DNA from: Bacteroidota bacterium
Lineage (GTDB): Bacteria; Bacteroidota; Bacteroidia; Bacteroidales; UBA4417
Reading direction: 5' to 3'
DNA length: 64,000 nt
Assembly: GCA_013376995.1 (NCBI GenBank)
Contig: JACAAZ010000001.1
Coordinates: forward strand, 358,957-422,956
The position numbers were made by a program, and so were the translations under genes. Under the pieces are notes generated by a model. That model was not told where the DNA came from. It searched no databases and was given only the letters and a program-made list of their open reading frames with translations. The first letter of the stretch is position 1; every line of letters starts with the position of its first letter. This document shows, piece after piece, positions 57,801-64,000 of the stretch.

Positions 57801-59883
57801 TGCTTCCATTGTTCTGTCCACACAAAGCATCAGTGCTTTGCACAAGCGTGATTGAAGCACCTCCGGTTACACTAATGATAACAGGGTTATTCGGATATTT
57901 TACCTCACAATTATCATCTTTTACCTTAATGATATAGGAGCCTGCTGAAAGATCACTGAATTGATTGTTGATCGACCAGGATGCACCATCATCAATACTG
58001 TAAAGCAGCGTACCGTTACCACCTGCAGCGGTAATAAATATTGTCCCGTTATTTTGTCCGCATACAGCATCTGTATGATCTACCTGTGATATTGTTGCGC
58101 CCCCTATTAGATTGATAATTACCGGATTGTTAGCATAAACGGTTTCACAGTTATCATCCTTAACTTTAATAATGTAGGAGCCGGCTGTAAGATTATTGAA
58201 GATGTTTCCAGACGACCACGAATTACCATTATCTATACTGTAGAACAAGGTTCCTGTTCCTCCTGATGCAGTAATTGTTATAGTTCCGATATTCTGTCCG
58301 CACACGGCATCTGTATGATCTACCTGTGATATTGATGCGCCCCCGATCAAATTAATGATTACAGGATTATTTGCATATACAGTTTCGCAGTTATCATCCT
58401 TAACCTTAATAATATAGGAGCCGGCTGTGAGATTATTGAAGATGTTTCCAGTTGCCCACGAAATACCATCATCAACACTGTAGAATAGTGTTCCAGTTCC
58501 ACCTGAAGTTGTAATAGTTATTGTTCCGTTATTTTGACCGCATAGTATGTCGGTATGGTCAACCTGGCTGATAGTAGCTCCTCCGTATGAATTTACAATA
58601 ACCGGGTTATTGATATACGGAACTTCGCAACTGCTGTCCTTTACTTTAATAATGTAAGATCCTCCGTAGAGACTGACAAACAAACTGTCAGAACTCCAGG
58701 ATGCTCCATTATCAATGCTATACCATAGAGATCCGGTGCCGCCGGTTGCTGAAATCGTGATGCTGGCATTATTTTGACCACAAAGTGCATTGGTATTAAT
58801 TACCTGAACTATAGTGGCGCCGGCAAATGAGTTAATTAATACAGGATTGTTAAGGTATGGAACTTCACAGTTATCGTCTTTCACCTTAATCCAGTATGTG
58901 CCGACCGGAAGGTTGTTGAACAGGCTGTCAGTGCCCCAGTTAACTCCATTATCAATACTGAACATTATTGGCCCGCTTCCTCCGCTCGCACTTATGGATA
59001 TGCTTCCATTATCCTGCCCGCAAAGTACATTGGCATGATTTACACTCACAATGGATGCCCCACCTATAGTATTGATTATTACCGGATTATTAATGTAATC
59101 AACCTCACAAACATCATCCTTTACCTTTACATGATAAGTATTTCCAGGAAGATTATTGAACAGATTAATGGTTGACCAGGTTATTCCGTTGTCTATGCTA
59201 TAGTAGGTAGTTCCGATTCCATTAATGGCTGTAATACTAATAGATCCATTATTCAAACCGCAGAGTGCATCTGTTGACAGAATGTTACCAATTGATAAAC
59301 TTCCTATCGAAATGGTTAATGATGAAGTTGCAGGTAAGCAGGCGTTAGTATTGCCCTGGCCTTGAACCACCATCGTAAGGACAACAACTCCATTGAGTTT
59401 GTCATTCAAACCAGGGGAATATACTGGTTGCAACAAAGTAGGATCAGTGAACGAACCATCTCCATTTGTAGTCCAGGCAAGGCTGCTGTAGTTTGAGGCA
59501 ATAGCCTGGCTCATCAGAATGCTATCAGGTGAACACAAACTAATTGGATTACCGGCAAATGCTGTCGGCTGACCAAATACTTCGATTTCACCCAGTTCAA
59601 TGAGAGCATCGCAGTTATCCGGTGAGTGCTGAACAGAAGACAATTGATATATTCCGGTTGGACTATTCCATGAAATCTCGACAGTGTCTGCCGTACTGGG
59701 CAATAAAGTAGTAGCACCAGCAGGATCTGTTAATTTCCATGTATAGGTCGAATTAGCTACCCCATCAATTCGATAATGCCTGGTGGTTCCCACACATACC
59801 TTATCGATACTATACTGTCCGAATGCCTGGGAAGCGGCAATCAGCAGCAGAGTTATCAGTATGTATGTGAAGCGTTTAAGCAT
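54817..59883 (-). CDS. Giant SprB-like surface adhesin with twelve 80-residue repeats, a cohesin-like domain and T9SS type B sorting domain
   Basis: A 1688-residue exported protein. Signal peptide (ITLLLIAASQAFGQ), PKD/Ig-like domain (about 20-200), twelve tandem repeats of about 80 residues (203-1160) each beginning near TDALCGQNNGSI and ending NNPVIIN...GGATI. Three SprB-type repeats follow (about 1161-1370), then a cohesin-like domain (about 1375-1495, GDHITIPVNV to FITFDDTD), an Ig-like domain (about 1500-1590), and a gliding-motility-type C-terminal domain (FTPNGDGLNDTF, VFNKWGQQLF) of the type B sorting class. Expected to be secreted by T9SS with the adjacent PorP/SprF and to form a surface filament. 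Its upstream neighbour is only 24 bases away. Confidence 0.93.
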   Translation of the reverse strand: MLKRFTYILITLLLIAASQAFGQYSIDKVCVGTTRHYRIDGVANSTYTWKLTDPAGATTLLPSTADTVEISWNSPTGIYQLSSVQHSPDNCDALIELGEIEVFGQPTAFAGNPISLCSPDSILMSQAIASNYSSLAWTTNGDGSFTDPTLLQPVYSPGLNDKLNGVVVLTMVVQGQGNTNACLPATSSLTISIGSLSIGNILSTDALCGLNNGSISITAINGIGTTYYSIDNGITWSTINLFNNLPGNTYHVKVKDDVCEVDYINNPVIINTIGGASIVSVNHANVLCGQDNGSISISASGGSGPIMFSIDNGVNWGTDSLFNNLPVGTYWIKVKDDNCEVPYLNNPVLINSFAGATIVQVINTNALCGQNNASITISATGGTGSLWYSIDNGASWSSDSLFVSLYGGSYIIKVKDSSCEVPYINNPVIVNSYGGATISQVDHTDILCGQNNGTITITTSGGTGTLFYSVDDGISWATGNIFNNLTAGSYIIKVKDDNCETVYANNPVIINLIGGASISQVDHTDAVCGQNIGTITITASGGTGTLFYSIDNGNSWSSGNIFNNLTAGSYIIKVKDDNCETVYANNPVIINLIGGATISQVDHTDAVCGQNNGTIFITAAGGNGTLLYSIDDGASWSINNQFSDLSAGSYIIKVKDDNCEVKYPNNPVIISVTGGASITLVQSTDALCGQNNGSITIHAIEGSGNLFYSIDNGSNWSNNNQFANLSPGNYVIKVKDDNCEVPYINNPVVINSVGGATITQVDHTNAYCGQNTGTITISATGGTGTILYSIDDGSSWLISNQFINLAAGSYNIKIKDDNCGISYAGNPVIINTVGGVTITQVNHIDALCGQNNGSISVSASGGQGIVYYSIDNGASWSLNDYFANLFAGVYVIKVRDNNCEVAYINNPVIVSNSGGPTITQLNHTDALCGQNNGTISITANGTGILYYSIDNGNSWSQNNMFTNLQGNSYIIRVKDNNCEIPYVNNPVIVGTIGGATIAQVEHTDALCSQNNGMIKITASGGVGTLYYSINSGISWQTGNSFTNLAGDSYMVMVKDDNCQVPYINNPVVVQTLGGAIITQVDHTDALCGQSNGSIAITATGGMGTLLYSIDNGLTWSLNYYFTNLTGNTYRIKVKDSTCVSTYPDPVIIYAQSQPNIEKVIASDVSCKGGNTGSAFALVSGGQKPYYYIWDDPISQSNDTAVGLASGLYHVRVTDANGCSDSSSVFIAQPDSNLIVSSTITHNVCYGGSQGSIVVHISGGVRPYQLNWNKNNSSNQLTELVSGNYPFSVTDAKGCRLDTVFTVEEPPAFHAAAEIINPVQVIGGSALVNITATGGTPPYIGTGEYYVSTGIYTFRVTDSAGCETSVTLSVPDAAKVMLADSSACLGDHITIPVNVFGFKDIVSFRLKIKYDPQMLKSIGYRYIDPEIQAGTVVASDTAQGTLLLIGNMKVPASISDSGQLILLEFLTKSPGKSFITFDDTDSLSNVFLNSSKQSIVVHYGQGRAEVMKPPMIEIIGERTITEGQALELSTMVWTGNPVNYLWTTPSHEVVTGPAIKIEPALETNSGIYTVHVMDKNGCASTDTAFIDIGVSTLMRVEVPSAFTPNGDGLNDTFMAYTNIESHFTFKMLVFNKWGQQLFESSDIHTGWDGTFKGKDCPPDLYTYVIYYGVPSYIIVEPKSPQKGVVMLVR
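56402..59277 (-). repeat. Tandem array of twelve about 240-bp coding repeats
   Basis: The adhesin gene holds twelve head-to-tail units of about 240 bases. Each encodes a YYSIDNG-x-SW strand pair followed by a KVKDDNCE-x-x-Y-x-NNPV strand. Start points lie at nearly constant 240-base spacing from 59277 down. Units 4 and 5 (roughly 58090-58570) are the most alike, sharing long identical stretches, which points to recent duplication; the outer units are more diverged. Confidence 0.88.
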
Positions 59884-59907
59884 TATTACCTTTATTTCAA
59901 CTTTAGG

Positions 59908-60552
59908 TTAGTATTTATAGATATGTGAACTTACCGGTCGTGGTTTTACAACCAGGTTTGCAGGTTGGGATGGTGTTGTATTTGTTCCATTGGCATCAGT
60001 AACCTCAGTAATAACATAGGTTGTCGATGCTAAAGGATTTACAGGTATATGGAAGGTACTGTTCATAATTCCTGAATAGGTGATGTTGTTTGTGCCGTCA
60101 TACAGGACAATATTCCAGGGTGCTTGCCCGGTCAGTGTAATATTCAGTTGAGCAGTATCACCAAGGCATACCGGGTTCGGAGGAGAAATTGCAGCTGTTG
60201 GAAGTGATTCCGTTACTACAACTTTACCAATCTTCGTGTTCATACAGCCATTTTCATTGTGGACCGTAATCTTGTAGAAATAGGTTCCAGCTTGTTTCCA
60301 AAGGATATTCACAACAGGATTTGTTGGTGGACTGAGGAATTCAATCTCATTCGGCGTGGCTTCATTTGTAAAGCTTGTTTCATCATATACCTTCCATTCA
60401 TATGTATAACCGGCAAATGGCTGAACGCCCAGTTCATAGCTCTGGCCCTGGGGTAATACAAGTCCCGACTGGGCCTTAGCAGGAGCCAAAGCCAGTAACA
60501 TTGGTATTGCAACCAATATCAGTCGTACCATATAATACCTAAGCCATTTCAC
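59908..60552 (-). CDS. Small exported PKD/Ig-like protein upstream of the adhesin
   Basis: A 214-residue protein: basic start, hydrophobic segment (VRLILVAIPMLLALAPAKA), cleavage before QSGLVLPQ. Two beta-sandwich domains: a PKD-like domain (YTYEWKVYDETSFTNE ... YFYKITVHNENGC) and a second one (SPPNPVCLGDTAQLNITLTG ... YVITEVTDANGT). It ends VVKPRPVSSHIYKY with no sorting domain. It is 24 bases upstream of the adhesin on the same strand, so it should be co-transcribed and may be a subunit or chaperone-like partner. Function inferred from context only. Confidence 0.82.
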   Translation of the reverse strand: MKWLRYYMVRLILVAIPMLLALAPAKAQSGLVLPQGQSYELGVQPFAGYTYEWKVYDETSFTNEATPNEIEFLSPPTNPVVNILWKQAGTYFYKITVHNENGCMNTKIGKVVVTESLPTAAISPPNPVCLGDTAQLNITLTGQAPWNIVLYDGTNNITYSGIMNSTFHIPVNPLASTTYVITEVTDANGTNTTPSQPANLVVKPRPVSSHIYKY

Positions 60553-60687
60553 AATATGTGGTAGCTAGTTTTTTGCCTTGAGAGCAATAAATTCTATTTC
60601 AGTCATCTATTTTGCAATGTTTCAGTGCTTTAACCTGTTTCAATAAAGCATGGGAATCCCTGGGGACAGGATACACCTCTCCCATTC

Positions 60688-60720
60688 CTGGTTTCATCCC
60701 GATAGCTATCAGGGCCAGGT
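60688..60720. repeat. Nested palindrome centred on GATAGCTATC
   Basis: A perfect 10-base palindrome GATAGCTATC (60701-60710) flanked by CCC / AGGG and, further out, by CCTGG / CCAGG with a six-base offset on the left. It would fold into a long imperfect hairpin. Motifs of this kind are frequent in Bacteroidota intergenic DNA as I recall, but the function is unknown. Confidence 0.5.
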
Positions 60721-61457
60721 GTACCAGAGAACACCAGGACTATCGTTGGTCCTCGGTTCAAGGTAATAACATCGCTTCGGGGTGCTCCACGATTGCCATT
60801 CATCCGGCAAGCATGGAAATAGACCGGGCCATGTTTATTGCGGGCATTTCCCATTCAATCCATATGCTTGTATATTATTTCACATCCTATTTACATGATT
60901 TACAACAATATATAAATACTGAACACCTGGAAGAAGAGACCTCCTGGTATAGCCGGATCCTGGGCATAGCAGTATTGCTGCATGCTTAGGGTGTACGGAA
61001 AAGGTTGAATTCAACCAATAGCCGGGAACCCTGATCAGGTAGGTAATTTTACCCGCCCTGAAAAAGCAGCGCAAGATCAATCGGATAAAGGATGTCTTTA
61101 CCGGTAAGCTCATTGCTATTTATATTTCATTGCCAACAGTTTGAAATTCAATAAAATAGAATGTCAACTATCAATGATGTTGCAGTTATACCCAGATGTA
61201 TTTCATTCAATTGAAATCAGAAATCCTCCTGCTAGAGGTGTGGATGACAGATTATCATATGAAAGCACGCATTTCAGTCATTCTGAAAATGAATGAGTAC
61301 CTGGACTAACCTGGTACGTTAGCCTTGCACAAATACTGCAGCAATCTCCGGATAAGCGGAAATATGAACTCAGGAAACAGTATTATCCCCTAACATTTCA
61401 AATGCATTAGCAAAAGGGCAAGACAGTACATGTCAATACTTTCTCCAACCTCGGTTC

Positions 61458-61486
61458 TTTCCAGCCAGGGTATACCTGGCTGGAAA
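61458..61486. repeat. Strong 12-bp hairpin without T tract
   Basis: TTTCCAGCCAGG (61458-61469) pairs perfectly with CCTGGCTGGAAA (61475-61486) around GTATA. It lies 43 bases beyond the stop of the minus-strand gene at 61530. No T run follows on either strand, so it is either a 3'-end stabiliser, a T-less terminator or part of another element. Confidence 0.55.
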
Positions 61487-61529
61487 AACTTCCTAGGTTT
61501 GAAAAAAGCAACGTTATCCTGTTAAACCA

Positions 61530-62648
61530 TTATGGTCTAACTGGTAGGAATGGCAGTACTGGCATACCAGTATTGCTGATAATATCTGGCCTGGCCTTGA
61601 GTGTCTGGACGGCAACGTCATTAGCAAAACCATCAACCCATGGACACGTAGAAGGTGTACCGCCTGCAACTGTATGCACGTCACCAACGCCCGTACCAGT
61701 TGACGGAACGGTCATACCATCAACAGCGAGTGTAATGGCTTCGTCGGTTAACCCCATATAGGAAGGATTCACACCATCAGAATGGTCAAGTGTTACCCTG
61801 ATGAAGATGGACTGTCCAGCTGAACCAACAAAAGTTCCTGAAGCTGGAGTAACGGTTGCTGTAGTTGTGTATAATCCACCACCAGCATCTGTCATAGTAA
61901 CGGGTGTAGTCCAGGCAGCATTATTGGAGAACTCAACTGTGACATGCTCAAGTGGGTCAACTCCAGTTAACTGGATACTTGGCCTCCATGCTTCTGACCA
62001 GTTGGCAGCTACGACTTCATAATAAAGGATATCTTGTCCGAAGTCCATGAGCACACCATCGTCACCCGCACCTGGAGCACTTTCAGGAACATAGGTTGAT
62101 GTTACGATGTCATGAATACACCTTGGGATGTTTGTTCCATAACCGGCTTGGGTAACCTGCGATGCATCCTGGTTAGCAATATCCAGGGTAAAAGCATTAA
62201 GCGGTTGGATTTTATAAACCTTCATGTTTTGTGAAACACAAGCATCACCTGCTGAGGAGGTATTTTTTACCTGAATTACCACGAAAACCGGGTTAGCTGG
62301 ATTGTAGGCGAAACTCTTCCAGGTAAGTGATAACTGCGATGTTCCGGTAGTCGGATCATTATAACCCGTACCAGTAGCAGCAACAACAGTACTTGATGGA
62401 ACAGTTTCCCGGTTTGTAGTCAGGGTGCCAGCAGCAATAAAGTTGGGATCCTGGGTAACAAACCATAAATATTCTTTAGTACCCGGAGGGGTGGGGACGT
62501 TAACCTCATATGTGTAAGGATTACCAGGGATAGGATGCAAAGCATCTGCAGAAAGACAGGTTACAGGACGTGGAGTCAACTGTGCGTAAGTACTTGAAAT
62601 GCTGATAGCTAGTATAGCGACCAACAAAAGGAATAGTTGCTTTTTCAT
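61530..62648 (-). CDS. Exported protein of the adhesin locus, unknown fold
   Basis: A 372-residue protein with a signal peptide (KKQLFLLLVAILAISISSTYAQ). It is rich in T, S, G and P. A first domain has YTYEVNVPTPPGTKEYLWFVTQDPNF, similar in style to PKD-like domains in the neighbouring proteins. The later part (YYEVVAANWSEAWRPSIQLTGVDPLEHVTVEFSNN) is beta-rich. It ends TLKARPDIISNTGMPVLPFLPVRP with no sorting domain. I do not recognise a named family. Position and secretion signal suggest it belongs to the same surface apparatus as the adhesin. Confidence 0.8.
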   Translation of the reverse strand: MKKQLFLLLVAILAISISSTYAQLTPRPVTCLSADALHPIPGNPYTYEVNVPTPPGTKEYLWFVTQDPNFIAAGTLTTNRETVPSSTVVAATGTGYNDPTTGTSQLSLTWKSFAYNPANPVFVVIQVKNTSSAGDACVSQNMKVYKIQPLNAFTLDIANQDASQVTQAGYGTNIPRCIHDIVTSTYVPESAPGAGDDGVLMDFGQDILYYEVVAANWSEAWRPSIQLTGVDPLEHVTVEFSNNAAWTTPVTMTDAGGGLYTTTATVTPASGTFVGSAGQSIFIRVTLDHSDGVNPSYMGLTDEAITLAVDGMTVPSTGTGVGDVHTVAGGTPSTCPWVDGFANDVAVQTLKARPDIISNTGMPVLPFLPVRP

Positions 62649-62879
62649 GTTTTTTTGTTTTTTTGTTTGTTATTGTTACGTAATTCTCTTTTCTTGATTT
62701 TAAGTAGTATTAAATTGATTTAGAATTGATTGAAGTAATCTGATTGTATTATTGCATTCCTGATTTATTCTGTTTCATAGGCTATTAGTTTTAGTTATTA
62801 CTAGTTTCATTGGATAGAAGGATTTATGGCCCCTCGCTTGTTTGCTTTCGATGTATTCTTTTCATAATCTGATATTTAG

Positions 62880-64000
62880 TTAGAGTTTGATTATATTAGG
62901 TCTGGGCCTGATAGTAATAGTCACGACCTTACTGGCAGAAAGATTTCCAGAGGCATCTTCCAACCAGTATGTGAGCGTATGCTGTACGTTATTTGTGACA
63001 TCGCCAGCCAGCCTGATCTCATTGGTATAAGCTGAAAGTAGCCCGATTCCTGTCAAAGGAGCCGGATTACCTCCATTGAAATCGAGCCTCCAGTGAAGAA
63101 TCAAGCTTCCTGATGGGGTACAATTATCAGTAAATGTTGCAGGATCAGGACTTAAAGCGATTTTATCTGCAGGAGTCAGGATATAGTACTCAGGCCTTGC
63201 CGGAGTAATATCCATTGTAGGATCATAGTAAGTGGCATTAATGATATTGATTACGCAAAAGGCCTGGTCTACAGGAGGAGTGAAATTGGGAGGTTGGTTG
63301 TCTATAACAGTGACGGTTTGAATACAGGTAACTGTACCGGCTATATTCGTTGCCGTCCAGGTTATCGTTGTTACCCCCAGGTTGAATGTGTAAGGATTCG
63401 GAACGATGGCTCCATTGCCGGATCCTAAAGTAGCTCCAGTCATTACCCATGAAAGGGTTACCCCTGTGCCACCAGTGATTGTTGGAATTCCCGGATTTGC
63501 AGATGCGGTGCAGACTCCAGCCTGAGTGTTCAGGATAATATTTGTAGGACAGGTAATAACCGGGGGATTATTTGGCGTCACAATTACATTAAAAGAGCAA
63601 TTGGTAGCATGCCCACATGCATCTGTAACTGTATAGGTTACCTGTGTTGTTCCGACATTGAAATGGAATCCCGCGGGTACTGGCCCGTTTCCTGAACCGG
63701 CCGTTGGTGCAGTCATTACCCAGCTAACAGTTATACTTCCGGTTGCAGTGCAGTTATCCGAATAAACCGGGGCCGGTAATGTAACTGTTGCATAAGTAAG
63801 TCCCGCATCTGCCGGAATCGTCTGGTTAGGAGGGCAACTTATCAGTGGAAATACATCATCCTTTACCAATACTGTTTCTTCGCAAACAGAAGTACAGCCA
63901 TGGGAATCGGTTGTACTTAAATCTAACTGGAAACTTCCATTGCAGCTTGCGCCAGATGTGACACTAACATTTTGAAGTGACGCTGAACCCGAAATTGAGC
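62880..64000 (-). CDS. HYR-repeat surface protein, 5' end outside window
   Basis: The frame runs from the stop at 62880 without interruption to the right edge; the TTG at 63869 is internal, because upstream codons read on as CTSVCEETVLVKDD with no stop. The visible 373 residues show HYR-type beta domains: FPLISCPPNQTIPADAG with YSDNCTATGSITVSW, FNVGTTQVTYTVTDACGHATNCSF, and ITCPTNIILNTQAG with FNLGVTTITWTATN. The last part (DNCTPSGSLILHWRLDF ... WLEDASGN) is a further related domain. It ends VVTITIRPRPNIIKL with no sorting domain. The whole protein is probably much larger and surface-associated, first in the minus-strand adhesin series. Confidence 0.85.
   Translation of the reverse strand, partial: SISGSASLQNVSVTSGASCNGSFQLDLSTTDSHGCTSVCEETVLVKDDVFPLISCPPNQTIPADAGLTYATVTLPAPVYSDNCTATGSITVSWVMTAPTAGSGNGPVPAGFHFNVGTTQVTYTVTDACGHATNCSFNVIVTPNNPPVITCPTNIILNTQAGVCTASANPGIPTITGGTGVTLSWVMTGATLGSGNGAIVPNPYTFNLGVTTITWTATNIAGTVTCIQTVTVIDNQPPNFTPPVDQAFCVINIINATYYDPTMDITPARPEYYILTPADKIALSPDPATFTDNCTPSGSLILHWRLDFNGGNPAPLTGIGLLSAYTNEIRLAGDVTNNVQHTLTYWLEDASGNLSASKVVTITIRPRPNIIKL

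Larger units (their letters stand above)
60553..61529. other. 977-base gene-free region in the adhesin locus
   Basis: No convincing gene. Its longest open frame (60612-60989, plus strand, from a TTG) has no recognisable family. The first 250 bases are GC-richer than the flanks and contain a nested imperfect palindrome at 60688-60720: CCTGG, CCC, the perfect GATAGCTATC (60701-60710), then GGG, CCAGG. A 12-bp hairpin lies near the right end (61458-61486). The region could hold degraded sequence, a regulatory RNA leader, or a decayed insertion. Confidence 0.5.

Noticed and set aside
56402-59277. Regular repeats that could suggest a CRISPR array
   Set aside because: The period is about 240 bases, units are in frame and encode a beta-sandwich repeat of a secreted adhesin; there are no short direct repeats with unique spacers and no cas genes.
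60612-60989. 125-codon plus-strand open frame in the gap of the adhesin locus
   Set aside because: Starts at TTG, has no recognisable family or domain pattern, and an overlapping open frame exists on the other strand; composition does not look coding.
63867-63869. TTG at 63869 as the start of the HYR protein
   Set aside because: The frame remains open to the window edge and upstream residues continue in the style of a HYR/SprB-type domain, with no signal peptide at this point.

Overview
The window is a chromosomal stretch of a Bacteroidota bacterium, most likely of the Bacteroidales or a related anaerobic or microaerobic lineage. The evidence is the type IX secretion (T9SS) C-terminal domains on several exported proteins, a PorP/SprF protein, SprB-type repeats, the serC-serA-DUF1015 gene set, type B ribosomal protein L31, a dipeptidyl-peptidase 5 homologue, and promoters of the Bacteroidota form (TTTG, about 20 bases, TAnnTTTG). 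I found no tRNA, rRNA, CRISPR array, phage or intact insertion sequence. Both ends cut through a gene: a PiT phosphate permease at the left and a large HYR-repeat surface protein at the right.

Layout. 1-5937: phosphate permease, an exported unknown, the PLP-binding protein YggS, and a Cache-PAS hybrid histidine kinase. 5959-12666: a serine-biosynthesis block on the minus strand (serC, serA, DUF1015) with a four-helix-bundle gene set into it, facing a LuxC-type acyl-CoA reductase. 12698-15661: rpmE2 and lon. 15671-24822: a T9SS-secreted M1 aminopeptidase, a peptide-binding lipoprotein, a flavin reductase, DUF6913 and dapA, a T9SS-secreted M14 carboxypeptidase, and another T9SS cargo protein. 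24882-36176: a TPR protein, ligA, a GT39-like membrane glycosyltransferase, DPP5, and tRNA genes (miaA, cca) around a pRiA4b ORF-3-like protein. 36354-41519: NADP-type isocitrate dehydrogenase, a deacetylase-like protein, an HD protein, a small GxxExxY gene bracketed by inverted repeats, and a compact aconitase-family enzyme. 41568-45571: small exported or membrane proteins, then a cluster of two Rrf2 regulators, a ferredoxin, two cupins and a YgbA-type NO-associated protein. 45887-51310: a DUF1338 (HglS-like) oxygenase, a beta-barrel protein, an SRPBCC protein, a 979-residue FAD/Fe-S D-2-hydroxyacid dehydrogenase and a Nudix hydrolase. 51352-64000: a surface-adhesin locus on the minus strand (HYR protein, two small exported proteins, a 1688-residue adhesin with twelve 80-residue repeats and a cohesin-like domain, PorP/SprF, and a BamA/TamA-like barrel).

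Working together, these genes suggest a peptide-degrading lifestyle: exported exopeptidases (M1, M14, DPP5) feed an oligopeptide-binding lipoprotein. A 2-oxoglutarate-centred metabolism is represented by aconitase plus IDH, and possibly by HglS-like enzyme plus D-2-hydroxyglutarate dehydrogenase. The Rrf2 cluster suggests a nitrosative or redox stress response. The T9SS adhesin locus is probably for surface attachment or gliding. The points I consider most worth following are the inverted-repeat-flanked GxxExxY unit, the HglS/2-hydroxyglutarate dehydrogenase pairing, the Rrf2-ferredoxin-cupin-YgbA cluster, and the cohesin-bearing repeat adhesin with its small partners.
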